Notes: a model not told the origin generated them from the letters alone. Counted from the first letter of the stretch, positions 12,001-22,405 are shown. The stretch is 64,000 nt of DNA from Caecitellus pseudoparvulus (GCA_965644315.1 CBFFRQ010000067.1:744001-808000), one strand, 5' to 3'. Program-made: numbers and translations.

Positions 12001-13976
12001 GGGCCGGCGGCTGACAGAGAATGCCCAAGCAATTGTACAGTGGATGGCACAAGCTTGGATGTCTCGGTGAAGGTGGGCATTCCTCCGTGAACGGTGAAGA
12101 TAGGGTCATAACTGAGAAGTCCGCGTGAAGCTCCCATTGATAAAAACAAGACAGCTCCTCTCGTCCCTTGCGGGCCGGGCAAAGTCGAGGCTCCTACAGC
12201 AAGGTCCGGGAATCCGTCTCCATCCATGTCTGGAACGCTTGCGACGGATGACCCGAACTGGTTGCAAGACGGCATTTCTGGGTACTGAACTTGCACGCCC
12301 TTGATGGTTTCTGAGGCTTCGTGTGGGAGCACAGAGATATTCCCGGTAATGTGCAGCACAAAAACGGAGCAGGAATTCAACCCTGGCGCTCCAACTGCCA
12401 CACTTGTCGTGGCGCCTCCTCTCTCGCTCGTCGGCAGACGAGCAAGCGACGTCCCGAACTCTGCGTTCGAAGCAACATGGTTCCCGGCGTCGTCAAACGA
12501 AGTGAGCAACTCCTTGCTTGCAAGGACTTGGCCATTGAGTCTCAGCAGCAGCATGATCACAGTCCCAACTCTCTCACCCCCGTGCATCCAATTCGGGGCG
12601 CCCACGATTAGGTCTGCAATGCCATCTCCGTTGACGTCCCCGGCAGGGGCGAGCGAGCGCCCTGCCCTGTCACTTGAAGTGGCGTTTGTGTACAATGGAG
12701 TTGGGTTTAACATGTTGATGCGCACTGAGTGCAGAGGGCGATTTCCCACAGAGAGAAACACGAGGCTCACTTCAGATGAAGTCATCGTGTAGTTTGAAAT
12801 GGCAAGGTCGGGCCCCCACGAACCGTCCAAGTTGTCCAACCACGCAAGACTCGCACCAAACCCATTCCCTGGCTGCGCTTCCGCAGGCACCACTTCACCT
12901 TGGCTGCCAAGTGCGATACCTGGTTCGTCCCATGACGCCATGGGCGCGTAATGCAGAGTGGTGGGCAGCAGCCATGGGCCAGCGGGCTGCATCCCAAGCA
13001 TACCAGACAGCACGAAAGAGACGGTGCTGGAATTCCCGAGCCTTCCCACCGAACCGCTCAGGCCCAATTCTGAGTACCCTGCCTTCGAACCCGGAATGAC
13101 CGTCGAGGGCATGCCTTGGTTCGCAAGGCTGGCACGCGAAAGCAGCAGCCCCGCTGTCGGGCTGCTGAAATTGCGTTCGAAGTTTAGCAGAAGCAAGCTG
13201 CCGTTGTGCATACCAGGCACACCATAGCCAGTGCAACCCACAATGAGTGAGGGCACCTCAGATCCATCCATCGCGCCGACGAGGGCCAAGCTCTCCCCCA
13301 TACGAGCACCTGGAGGCATGAATGCCAGCTGAGGATGGGTTGACGAAAGAAGAACGCTTCCGTGGCTCGACCCATCAGTCGAATTCAGCAGCAAAATGAG
13401 CACTGCGCCTGCTCCAGCCATTCCGCCGTAGTCTGGCACACCTGCAGCCAGATCAGGCGTGCCATCGCCGTCGAAGTCGGGCACACCACTGACGCTCGTG
13501 CCAAGCTTCTCACTTCCCAGAGGCAATCGTGGGTCATCGCCGGTGGTCATGTATGAGCCACTGGGAGTGCCATTTGACTGCAGAGTGACCACTAGCACGG
13601 CGCCTTGCGGGGCATAGTTCGGCATCGCAATAACTGCGTCAGGCACGCCATCCACATTGACGTCGCCCAGTCCGCTTACATCTGCGCCAGCTCGTGATGA
13701 GGAATATGTTGGCATACCAAAAGTGCCCGAACGCAGCTCGACAGTAAAGAACAGCCCCTGCGGGCCAAGTGAGGCGATCACTGCCCCATCGAAGCTCGGG
13801 CCAGACGCGCCGATGATGAGGTCACCGTATCCGTTGCCGTCAATGTCGCCCAAGCTCGCGACGGACCGACCGAATCGCACCGACGCATCGTAGTCAGAAG
13901 CCAGGTCGAAGTCATAGCTGCCATGCAAGCTCCCTTCAGCGTCCATGAGGAACACCTGCACCAGCCCGTGATCTGT
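3024..13976 (-). pseudogene. C-terminal part of giant FG-GAP / Cys-rich / multipass membrane protein, separated from its start by a transposon
   Basis: This is an open frame of about 3,650 codons ending at stop 3026-3024. It has no credible start: its first residues (TDHGLVQVF) lie inside a propeller blade and continue in frame from the fragment at 17,577-20,528. In order it holds: about 16 FG-GAP units (13.95-10.55 kb); a Ser/Pro/Thr linker (10.44-10.0 kb) around a short Cys-rich piece; about 12 more FG-GAP units (9.95-7.47 kb); a second Ser/Pro linker (7.42-7.29 kb); a beta-rich region (7.28-5.42 kb); a Cys-rich EGF/ephrin-receptor-like module with CxC and CxxC pairs (5.41-4.89 kb); about eight hydrophobic segments (4.88-3.39 kb); and a Ser/Arg-rich tail that is probably cytosolic. 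It was probably a surface receptor or adhesion protein. The piggyBac insertion at 13,976 breaks it. Confidence 0.85.
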
Positions 13977-13979
13977 TAA

Positions 13980-13993
13980 CCTCCTGGGGACTC
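13980..13993 (+). repeat. piggyBac left terminal inverted repeat
   Basis: The sequence CCTCCTGGGGACTC directly follows the TTAA at 13,976. It is exactly the reverse complement of 17,607-17,620 at the other end. Beyond 14 bp the ends diverge, apart from a shared ATTTGAGG motif further in (about 14,025 on the left, about 17,586 inverted on the right). Confidence 0.95.
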
Positions 13994-13998
13994 ATGTC

Positions 13999-14029
13999 CA
14001 AATTTGGCAGCTCTCGCCTGCCAAATTTG
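13999..14029. repeat. Subterminal hairpin in piggyBac left end
   Basis: CAAATTTGGCAG (13,999-14,010) and its exact complement CTGCCAAATTTG (14,018-14,029) flank a 7-nt spacer. The 12-bp perfect palindrome lies 19 bp inside the TTAA. It is a candidate transposase-binding or subterminal repeat. The right end has a different, shorter hairpin. Confidence 0.85.
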
Positions 14030-14195
14030 AGGCGCGATGTCTATTCAATGAGGAATGCATTTGACCATGTGTCACACACCCCAATTAAAAGGATTCAGTA
14101 CTCACCGTCGATTGAGTCAAGTCCCTTTTCAGCTCGCTTCACATCTTTCGCACCTGCGCGACGGGTGGTGCTCACATCTCAGCACCCTGCGGAAA

Positions 14196-16898
14196 ATGGC
14201 AGCTGCAAACAAGACGCTGCTCGTCTTGTCTCCTGGACAAGCTGAAGCACACCAACAGCTCTTTTTGGCTTCTTCCGATGACTGGGACACTGATGCATGC
14301 AAGAAGGAGCTGTTTGTGGGTCTGACAGTAGGTGTGTGGTCAGACAGCCGTCTTGTGGTTGCGTGGGTGGGATTTGAAAGTTTGGAAATGACTTGGGGGG
14401 ACGTGGACCCCACCAATGAGTGGGCAGACGGCGCGAGAATCGACGCTGATGCCCTCACAATGGTCCAGAGGGACATAGTTCACTCCTCGTGGAGTAAAGC
14501 CGTGGAGTTCGTCCGTGGAGAGGCGCAAGAGCTGCCTGGAACAGAGGTGGTGGCAGGGTCTGTAGAAGCAGTTCAGCTGGCCATTGCGGGACGTCCAACG
14601 CAGAAGGCTATGGCGAGCCGTAAACGCACAAGGCAAGACGGAGACGAAGCGGACGAAGACTATGAGAACCACAGCGACCTCGACAGCGAAGAAGAGATGG
14701 GGGCAGGAGCGACATCGACTGTTGGTGCGCAGTCAACTCCTGCGCTTCATGCTCCGGTGGCTCAACACGCCAATCCGCGCCAATTGGCCCCTGTGCATGC
14801 CCAACGCAAGATGGTAAGCAGTAATCGCAAGCTACAGAGTCCTCCTGATCCACACGATCCATCAACATACTCTTACGTAGCATGTACGCCTGGCGTACGA
14901 AGCCAGGCGACTCCAACCACAGACACTGCCTTCACCCCTGGACCAATCACGGCGCGAGGCAGACAGTACGGTATCAAGGACGCCATTCAATTGTTCCTGT
15001 ACGCAACGATCAACGTAGGTGGCTACGGTCGTCCGCATACTTGGGGGGAAGATGCACGTGAACGTGAAGTCCAGCTGCTACCGTGGTTGGCAGAGCTGGC
15101 GGACGAAGCCAGGGAGGAGCAGCTTCAGCGCGGTGTTTGGAAAGGACAAGACTGGCTGCGCTACGCGAGCCACCCCATCACAGCACGAGAACTGGAGGTA
15201 TACTGGGGCATATCATTGCTGATGGACACCAAAGACATCGGTGGCAGTATGAAAGCGTACTGGAGCAGGGCAGATGGCGTCATGCAGGTTAGATGCAGTG
15301 GCATGCCTCGCACGCGATGGGCAATCATCCGCCTGTGTCTGCGCGGATACAGCATTCGTCAGAGACAGGAGGCCCGTGACACTAGCAACACGACCAGCAA
15401 AGAGTACAGATCAGCCACATCCTTGCCACTGGAACTTGCTTTCAACCAAATGATGCCGCCGCTGTGGGAGATGTCCGAGTTCATGGCCGTCGACGAAAAC
15501 ATGTCAGTCTGCACGTCGTCTCTCTGTCCCTACAAGGTACGCATGCCCCTCAAGCCGGTAAAGATGGGTATAAAGACGTTCTTCGTCACTGACAGTCGCC
15601 AGCGATTCACCCCGCGGATCGCATTTTACAATGGGCAGCTTCTGTGGGACAGGCTAAAGGCTCTGCGGGGCTTTGAACATCACACAACCAGCATTGCGGC
15701 ACTATTGCACTACCTAGCAGGCCCTTTCATGCGCCCCAAAGGAAGCACGCGAGATCGGGTGTGTGTTGTCGACAATTGGTTCACCTCTGCAAAGATCTTG
15801 ACGAGTTTGTCGGCCGTGAAGGCGCCAGGACCGGTGCGAATCTTGGGCACCCTCCGTGCCAACAGCCGCCCGCTAGCAGTGAAAGACGCCATGGAGGCGT
15901 TGAAAAGGGACAAGAAGAGCACCACAAGAAGTACACCGTGCTTGGGTTTCTTTCCCATCACGAAGACCCCCCGTGGGCAGCTGTGGATAGATGCCACTAC
16001 TGTACCAGGCTGCCCTGCGGTGTTTGAGCCAGGAATCAGCAACCGTCTATCTATCTTCGTTCTCTGCGACCCACAGCCCTTCTCACTCATTACCAACAGT
16101 AGTCGATATAGTGCCTGGCATGGAAGTCGTGACATCCTGACAAAGCAGCCCGATGGCTCCGTACAGGCCATGAAGGGGCATGAAGCGCTCCGAGACTACC
16201 GCAAGAGCTACGGAGGGGTGGATCGCATGGACGCAGCTCTCGGGACGTACTGCCGCAACACACGTTGCGGAAAGTGGCCCCTACGCTTCTACAACCTAGT
16301 GATGTCACTTGTTTTCCAAAACATGGTCACGTGGCTGGACGCGTTGCCGCAGGCCGCTTCTTCGGTGCAGAGAAGCAGTCGGCTCTCCATCCTGAAGTGC
16401 CTCGCCATGGCACTCATCTACGGTGGAGACGAACCAAGCGCAACTCAAGAGACATACAGTAATCGCCTTGAGGGTGTTCTGATGAGGGACATAGAGGCCT
16501 TACAGGCCGGCTTTCGGGTGCGCATGCAGGAGGCAAGAGGGGGACGTGCGCCGTCTCCCCGGCCCGCGAGCCCACTGCAGCAAGCCATGGCATCGCCAGT
16601 GCTAAAACGAGCATTGCAAGCTGCTCTGGACCCCGCTATGCGCACTGCAGTGAAGCATAAAAAGAGCCCGGGACCATCGAAGTGCAAGCAACCGCGGTGG
16701 AGTAACTCCTTCAGTGTGCGTGGTGTTGGGGAGAAGCTATTCATTAGCATCACTAGGGGTACAGGGCAGGATGCAGTAGCACCACCTCAAATGCGTTGTG
16801 GAGAGCAGGACTGCAAGAAGAGGTCATCATCAATGTGCATGACCTGTGAGGCGGTGGTGTGTGTCGCATGCATGGCAGAGCATGGCTGCGTGAAGTGA
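14196..16898 (+). CDS. piggyBac-like transposase (DDE_Tnp_1_7 family)
   Basis: An intact frame of 900 codons. I chose ATG 14,196 (AAAATGG context, MAAANK...) over the in-frame ATG at 14,055, because the 47 intervening residues look non-coding. The N-terminal third is acidic and Ser-rich and has a basic RKRTR stretch that could be a nuclear localisation signal. The core shows the catalytic aspartates expected of piggyBac: D433 in MAVDENMS, D526 in VVDNWFTS, and D676/D679 in YGGVDRMD. The C-terminus (16,796-16,895) carries a Cys/His cluster with CxxC pairs that matches the zinc-binding cysteine-rich domain which contacts piggyBac ends. The enzyme would catalyse cut-and-paste transposition at TTAA. 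No frameshift or stop is seen, so it may be functional. Confidence 0.93.
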   Translation: MAAANKTLLVLSPGQAEAHQQLFLASSDDWDTDACKKELFVGLTVGVWSDSRLVVAWVGFESLEMTWGDVDPTNEWADGARIDADALTMVQRDIVHSSWSKAVEFVRGEAQELPGTEVVAGSVEAVQLAIAGRPTQKAMASRKRTRQDGDEADEDYENHSDLDSEEEMGAGATSTVGAQSTPALHAPVAQHANPRQLAPVHAQRKMVSSNRKLQSPPDPHDPSTYSYVACTPGVRSQATPTTDTAFTPGPITARGRQYGIKDAIQLFLYATINVGGYGRPHTWGEDAREREVQLLPWLAELADEAREEQLQRGVWKGQDWLRYASHPITARELEVYWGISLLMDTKDIGGSMKAYWSRADGVMQVRCSGMPRTRWAIIRLCLRGYSIRQRQEARDTSNTTSKEYRSATSLPLELAFNQMMPPLWEMSEFMAVDENMSVCTSSLCPYKVRMPLKPVKMGIKTFFVTDSRQRFTPRIAFYNGQLLWDRLKALRGFEHHTTSIAALLHYLAGPFMRPKGSTRDRVCVVDNWFTSAKILTSLSAVKAPGPVRILGTLRANSRPLAVKDAMEALKRDKKSTTRSTPCLGFFPITKTPRGQLWIDATTVPGCPAVFEPGISNRLSIFVLCDPQPFSLITNSSRYSAWHGSRDILTKQPDGSVQAMKGHEALRDYRKSYGGVDRMDAALGTYCRNTRCGKWPLRFYNLVMSLVFQNMVTWLDALPQAASSVQRSSRLSILKCLAMALIYGGDEPSATQETYSNRLEGVLMRDIEALQAGFRVRMQEARGGRAPSPRPASPLQQAMASPVLKRALQAALDPAMRTAVKHKKSPGPSKCKQPRWSNSFSVRGVGEKLFISITRGTGQDAVAPPQMRCGEQDCKKRSSSMCMTCEAVVCVACMAEHGCVK

Positions 16899-17043
16899 GT
16901 GCAGTTGAATTGTGGAGGAAGGACACCATCACCCACGGCACGCGCTGGGATCAGTATCACCGAATACATCAGGGAATGCACGCAAGCTTGATATCGCACC
17001 CACCGCTTTCTTCCAGTTGCCCACCCCACCCTCAGGTGCTCCC

Positions 17044-17488
17044 CTATGTACGCGAGTGGTGGTGATTCTGGCACGGCACAAAGGACAGGAAGGAATTGCA
17101 ATTTGGATATACACTCACCTCGACTTCAACATCTGGAAATGCCGCGCGCACAGCCGCCACGAGCTCCTCTGGCAGGTCAGTGCGTGCCTTGCAGCCAGTC
17201 AACCCCGCCAGGGCTGTGTAGGCACCAAACCTGTGACTTGCCGGACAGTCCACATACTTTCGTCCAGCACGCTTAGTGCGTTCCTTGGCGACCGCAGGGG
17301 CACTTGACAGGGCTTCGTCTAGGATATCCTCTGCGCAGCGTCGGGAGTCAGGCAGTTTGGTCAGCTGCAGGCGGTATGGAAGACAGGGTGGTGAGCGGAA
17401 ATCGAAATGCACTCCTACCAAGCGCCTTTGCACCCAGCCCATTGAAGACCATATCGGCCGGCAAGCTGGTTGTGTTTGAAGAAGCCAT
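17044..17488 (-). CDS. Candidate small spliced gene carried by the piggyBac element, unknown function
   Basis: On the minus strand inside the transposon, ATG at 17,488 (MASSNTTSLPADMVFNGLG...) opens a model with exons 17,488-17,419, 17,330-17,119 and 17,067-17,044. The introns are 88 and 51 nt, both GT-AG; the second donor, GAG|GTGAGT, matches the consensus well. The phases agree (1 then 0), giving 101 residues. The middle exon encodes a coding-like, charged stretch (EDILDEALSS... RTKRAGRKYVDCPASHRFGAYTALAGLTGCK...). I recognise no family. The second intron is a multiple of three, so its retention would also leave an open product. The model ends 145 bp from the transposase stop, in convergent orientation. 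It could be an accessory factor or a captured host fragment; the splice model is my inference. Confidence 0.5.
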
Positions 17489-17576
17489 GTCGATCGGTCT
17501 TGGGTTCCTCCCTGAGCGTGATTACTATGTGAATTATGAATTATGAATTTGTAACAGAGCTCAGTGTGCGAGAAGC

Positions 17577-20528
17577 TCAACAGATCCTCAAATCCTCCTG
17601 AGAGCCGAGTCCCCAGGAGGTTAAATTGCCCTGGGTAAAGAGAGGGCAGCCAACAGCAAAAATAGACAAGCCAGTCTCGGCGGGCCAATGCTGGGAAACA
17701 GCTGTGCCCTGGCCACATCCACTGCCTGGCGGAACATGCCTCAATCCAATCGTGGAAGTGTTGATGCGAGCATGGTCGTAGCGGTCTCCCGTGTACAGCC
17801 TCTGGGGCTGTGAGGCTTGAAGGTTTGTGTCAAGCAGCCACAGCTCGGGTTCGATCGCGTGTGGACGAACGGAGGTCAGCAGGTGCATGCGAGTTTGAGC
17901 GGAATCGGGAAACGCCAGCATGCTTCCGGCAAAAGAGTCGTTAGTGCCTGAGAATCCAACTAATCCGCGATCAGCACCGGAAATAACACGAGCAGCCTTC
18001 ACAACCACGTGTGTTCCAACTGCGTCAATGTTCACGTCGAGAATGAAGACTACACCTGCTCCAGGAAAAGCTGAGTTGTTGCGAGGGGCAGACACCGCAA
18101 TGGGCAAGTGGATCGTCCAGTTCTGGGGAGGCAGGACTGCTACAGCGCTGCCGAATCCGCAGTCTGGGGTGAGTACAGTGGCCAGAAGAAGCGTCGTGTG
18201 GGACATCTGCTTGGCTGACGACACTGCTAACGACCCAGGCGTGATGAAGAGCAACAACAAGAGTTCTTTGACACCAACCTCAGTTTGCACGGTGGACAAG
18301 ATCAAATGCTCAGGAGATCCTTGGAAACCAAGCGAGTGCAGCGAAGACCCAAGCCTGCTGTTCTGGCCACCGGCCGGAACGTTTGCATGTGACGTATCGT
18401 TGAACAAGTTCAGAGTGGGGGAAACCCATGATCCGCCTGAGCCCGGTCGCAAGAACACGAGGCAGCCCCGCTCGGCATCGTTATCAACAGTACAGCCAGG
18501 CATGGAGATTGCAAGGCCAGGAAACGCACCTGCGGTTGCTTCCATGGCCGCGATGCCCGTGCCGAACCGGCCTTGATCTACAAATGGCACTCGAGGGGTC
18601 ACTGAGCTCAGCGTCCGGTTGGACAGCTCCGCAGAAGCGTTGACACTGCCTGTGTCAGTCAAGTACAGTACATAGACAACGCCGACCCCGGCCTGGCCGT
18701 CGTCTCCACCTCGGTTTGGAGCTCCGACCGCGAGGTCGCCCACTCCATCCATGTTCCAATCCGCACTCGCCAAGGAACTCCCCCACCCGTCATCCGCATT
18801 CGGGCGCAGGGTTATGGCATCGAACGTGATGTTTGCGAAGAGCTCCGCCGTTGGGCCTCCTCCTTCAACCCCATCGCGTAGCCGGATGAGCATGACGAAC
18901 GCACCCTCCTCAGAGTAGCCAGGCAAACCAACTGCCACAAGCGGAGGGCCAAAGGGGCGAACTTCCATGTGAATGTTCGCAAGTGCAGTCCCTGGCCGCG
19001 AAAGGGCGGGCCAGCTCTGTGAGCCTCCCTCTGCCAAAGAAGTGCCAGTGATGGGATGCACACGGCGGACAAAATCATCTCCCCAGCCGGTGGTGAGCGG
19101 GGAGTCCTGCACGGAAGGCGACAGCGTCGTATTTGCGAGGTACATGCCACCAGCATCAGGAAGACTCCCGCCACCTAGCAGTCCGCGTGCGCCGAACAAC
19201 AGCTGCATGCCGCCCGCCCCGGGAATCGGTTGTTGCAGTGCCAAAATGCTGCTCCCGAACCCAGCACCAGAAGGGACCCCAGCGCCCTGGCAGTCAAGTG
19301 GGCTGAAGGAGGAGATCTTTCGGATAGTACCCCACTTCCCCAACAGGACAGTGTGCACGGTGTGGCTGGAAAAGCTGGGGGCCCCCGACAAGAGGTCCGG
19401 CACGCCATCGCCATCCACATCCCCCGCCGGCGCCAGCGTGTCCCCGAACAACCCTGTGATGTTTGGCAAGGAGAGCCCAAGATCTGCAGAGTCTAGGATT
19501 CGGTAGTGGGCAATGTGCAAGTCTGTGGTGAGGAACAGCAGCACCACTCCACCATTCGGCGCAGTCTGCTGCCCATCCACACCAACCGCCAAATCAACCA
19601 CCGAGTCTCCGTTGACGTCGCCCAGCGCAGCCAAGGAGCGGCCGAAGCGCCAGCTCTCGTCATTTGGAAATGGAACCCCGTCACTTCCTGTGCCATTGCG
19701 CACCAAGACATCATGCCAGGGCTCGCCAGTGTTCTGGAGCAACATCAGGAGGACAGCACCTGTCCCTGCGCCAGGCGCTGTGCCAGCCAAGTCAGGCACT
19801 CCGTCCCCATTCACGTCCCCCAGAGCAGCAAGATCTGAGGGGAACAATCCCGTGAATGAAGGTAAGTTGGGGGTGGATGAGACCTGCTTCTGGGAAGCAA
19901 CTGTCCCGTCCGGTCTAAGAAAGAAAAAGTACAGGTGGCTGGAGCTGGATGTCTCGTTTCCTGGGGCGCCCACGGCTAGGTCGGGGGTACCATGCTTATC
20001 CCCGTCCAAGTTCCCCATGCTGGCCAGGCTAGCACCGAACAGGGCGTTGGCAGCAGGGGGTGGCGAGGGGCTGATCACCTCGGTGAGTTGGGTGTACCCA
20101 ACCGGCGACGATGCGTTGGAGAACCAGAGGTACACAATCCCAGAGCCGGAGTCCACACCAGGCGCACCAACAGCGAAATCCAGAATGAAGTCACCGTTGC
20201 GCCATCCCAGGTAGGCAACAGAGGAGCCCAGCCTGCTGTGTGCCACAGGCGAGCTCGTCAAGTTTGCGCCTGGACGGAGTGCGGTCCAGCGCGTAATGTC
20301 CGCGCATGTAAGCTCTCCGACACCTGGACCGAGAGCAGGCGCACTCAAGGCGCGAGCATGGTGGTCACTCTGTCCGACTGAAGCCTCTATTTCCAGCTGC
20401 TGGGTGCTGCCTGGTGCAGGGTTGGAGGTTGGAGGTAGCGGGGAGAGCGGAAGGGACGCAGGGCACACCGCGAGACACGCCAGGCAGCTCAACAACGTCA
20501 GCAGCCGCATGGGGCTTGGTGGGGGCAT
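17577..20528 (-). pseudogene. N-terminal part of the same giant FG-GAP gene, truncated by the transposon
   Basis: The chosen start is ATG at 20,528, directly before MPPPSPMRLLTLLSCLACL, a clear signal peptide. An in-frame extension to 20,645 starts from a less likely upstream codon. About 13 FG-GAP units follow, several canonical (GDVNGDGVPDLAGTAP, GDVNGDSVVDLAVGV, GDVDGDGVPDLLSGAP). The native frame ends at residues ...FTQGNL at 17,622. The last 14 codons and the TGA at 17,579-17,577 lie in the right end of the piggyBac element, so the allele as sequenced would give a secreted protein of about 983 residues with no membrane region. Joining codon 969 here to the fragment ending at 3024 through a single TTAA gives one frame of about 4,619 codons. 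The gene is intronless throughout. Confidence 0.88.
17607..17620 (-). repeat. piggyBac right terminal inverted repeat
   Basis: The sequence GAGTCCCCAGGAGG directly precedes the TTAA at 17,621. It matches the left end perfectly in inverted orientation. Its CAGGAGG (17,614-17,620) also pairs with an internal CCTCCTG at 17,594-17,600, giving this end a short hairpin of its own. Confidence 0.95.
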
Positions 20529-21565
20529 TGTTTGGTATGCTCGATGTTTCGAGCTGAAGCTTGCAGTGGGGCACGCCAGGGGACGGCTAGGAGACCACTC
20601 GCGGCAGCGTGGCGAGGCCAAGTTCCGCAGCACCCCGCAGCACATTCACTTGCCGGCCCGGGTCCTCCTGCCGCCTTGAACGACCACCACAGAGGGAGGA
20701 CTGACTATGATGCAGTGTGCTGCAGCCTTGCTCAGACACGTGACTCGGACTGAGCCCTTTGAGCCCGCGGCGTGCCGGTGCAATGCAGCCGCCCAACTCT
20801 GACGGCAAGCTCGCACGAGCCGCGGCAGAGCTGCAAAGCTCTACGCACGCCTGCGAGGTAAGGCGCGGCCTCCAGATGGGCAGCACCAAGAGCACAAAGT
20901 TTTGTCGCTTTGGTGCGCAGTTCAGAGATGTGGATTCAGTTTTACACCCGTCAGCACATCGTGCAAAGCGGCGGTGCAAGCTGGGCACTGGCCGCAAAAT
21001 CGCTGGCGCTGCGCATTGCGATAAAGAGACAGTCGCAGCGTACAATGAAGGGAACCTGGAGAGCTTCCGACCGGAAGTTCATTTGACCTCCCCATCGCGC
21101 CACTTCTTCCGGTGGATCGCCCAGCACCGCTGGCAGAGCGTGGAACCTGCAGGTGGTTCGGCAAGGGCTTCGCTCCTGCGGCGTTTCTCGGCTCAAAGAA
21201 TGCTCTCTCAACGCAAGGCAAAGGTGCCTGAGCAAGAACACTCAGTTTGGGGAAAGGAAAGGGGTAGATTTCAGTCCCCGCAGCAGGCGCATGAGGTCAG
21301 ACGTGCCTCCTCGACGAGGCTAGGGGGCGCAAGGTGTGCTTCGGCAAGTGGTTGCCTTCGTTTGTCGGCGCCGCTCGTCCCCCTTGCAAGCGCGACGCGT
21401 GCACACGAAACAGCCTTCCACACTCAAACACTCAAGCAGTATACAGCAAGCTAGCAGGGTTTACTCTCACTTCTTTCCAAGTTGCCTGCACAGCAGCTCG
21501 CTGAGCTTTCAGCACTCCTACACCGAAACCCTGCCCGTTTCGCCTGCGTTTCAACCCACTCCACC
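20529..21565. other. Intergenic region upstream of the giant FG-GAP gene and the small plus-strand gene
   Basis: About 1 kb lies between the start of the minus-strand FG-GAP gene and the start of the next plus-strand gene, so it should hold both promoters. One possible coding piece is ATG 20,783 followed by 25 codons and a strong donor-like GAG|GTAAGG at 20,857. It could be a first exon of the gene at 21,566, joining an acceptor at 21,493 in phase 0, but the implied 636-nt intron is longer than others here. I see no other structure. Confidence 0.5.
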
Positions 21566-21964
21566 ATGGCGACGGCGCAGGGCTCTGGGGACTTGGTGGA
21601 CGCTGCCGCCAAGCGGCAGAGCGCTGCCATTGAGAAGCTTGTCGCCGCCTTTGCAGCTGTGGACGACCTTGCCTTCCCCTTCAGCATTGTGGAGCTGTGC
21701 GAGTTGTTGGAGCACGGCTGCTTGGTGGTGGCGGCGGCGGATTCGGGGCAGCCTCTCAGCCTGCGGAGCGACGAAGACATTGTGCGGGATGGTGCCCTGC
21801 AGGCTTCCCATGAGGCGCTGGTGTCCCAGATCTGCTCCCAGTTGCAGCAGCAAGGCATGGTGGTGGTGCGGAACTTGGCCACTGCGCTGTCTAGCGATGA
21901 TGACGCTGAGATGGCTGGCGTGGACGGCATCGCGAAGCTGGTGCACATTGCGCTGGGCCGGTGA
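21566..21964 (+). CDS. Hypothetical protein, 132 aa
   Basis: ATG 21,566 lies in a good initiation context (CACCATGGCG) and the frame closes with TGA at 21,964. The product (MATAQGSGDLVDAAAKRQ...) is mostly alpha-helical in character, with acidic and hydrophobic heptad-like spacing, no signal peptide and no membrane segment. The frame is open upstream to about 21,482, and a possible 5' exon exists at 20,783-20,857, so the N-terminus may be longer. I do not recognise the family. It sits 441 bp before the CHMP2-like gene on the same strand. Confidence 0.55.
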   Translation: MATAQGSGDLVDAAAKRQSAAIEKLVAAFAAVDDLAFPFSIVELCELLEHGCLVVAAADSGQPLSLRSDEDIVRDGALQASHEALVSQICSQLQQQGMVVVRNLATALSSDDDAEMAGVDGIAKLVHIALGR

Positions 21965-22405
21965 TGCAGCTAGAACCTGGGGTGGCTCATGGTATGCCCA
22001 GGCCGGAGGGTCGGCGTGCTGTGCTACCTGCGTCGCTGCTTTCGCGCAGCGCATAGTCGCCATGAGCATGCCACTAGGCGGCCAGGGCGAGCCAGCCAGC
22101 ACTACGGACAGGACTCGAAGCGCTATGCCGCCTTGTGGAGGTGCCTGGCTCGGCATCTTCAGCGCTGCACAGGCCCCGCGGCCCCACCTTGAGACTGGGC
22201 GCAAGCCACGAGCGTTGCGCAGCACTAGAGGATGCAACTCCAAAATCACACACGCAAGCAAAGCACTCGATTCATCCACTGCGCTTGTCGAATTCTTTCC
22301 TCTCCGCCTTCCTCCTTGCTCCGAATTCCGCGCACGCAGAGGCATCTGTTGGTCAGGCGTGGTGCGGAAATTGCGCCGCCTGCCCGCCAAGTCAGTTTCT
22401 ACAGC

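Larger units (their letters stand above)
13976..17624 (+). mobile_element. Complete piggyBac-superfamily transposon with TTAA target duplication
   Basis: The element is bounded by TTAA at 13,976-13,979 and 17,621-17,624. Just inside are perfect 14-bp terminal inverted repeats: CCTCCTGGGGACTC on the left and its complement GAGTCCCCAGGAGG on the right. Between them lie an uninterrupted transposase gene on plus and a candidate small gene on minus, facing each other tail to tail. TTAA specificity with an intact DDD transposase is diagnostic of piggyBac. One TTAA plus the element adds 3645 bp (1215 x 3). The transposon is oriented opposite to the host gene. Perfect TIRs and an intact transposase suggest a young, possibly active copy. 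Confidence 0.95.

Noticed and set aside
14810-14835. GTAAGC and CTACAG pair within the transposase that looks like an intron
   Set aside because: The implied intron would be about 26 nt, too short, and the frame is open through it.
3024-20645. Two independent FG-GAP genes on either side of the transposon
   Set aside because: The C-terminal fragment lacks a start and signal peptide, begins mid-blade, and is in phase with the N-terminal fragment once one TTAA copy is kept.
20759-21454. Plus-strand open frame of 231 codons upstream of the small gene
   Set aside because: Arg/Ser-rich and without conserved character; only its first 25 codons before a donor-like site seemed worth noting.
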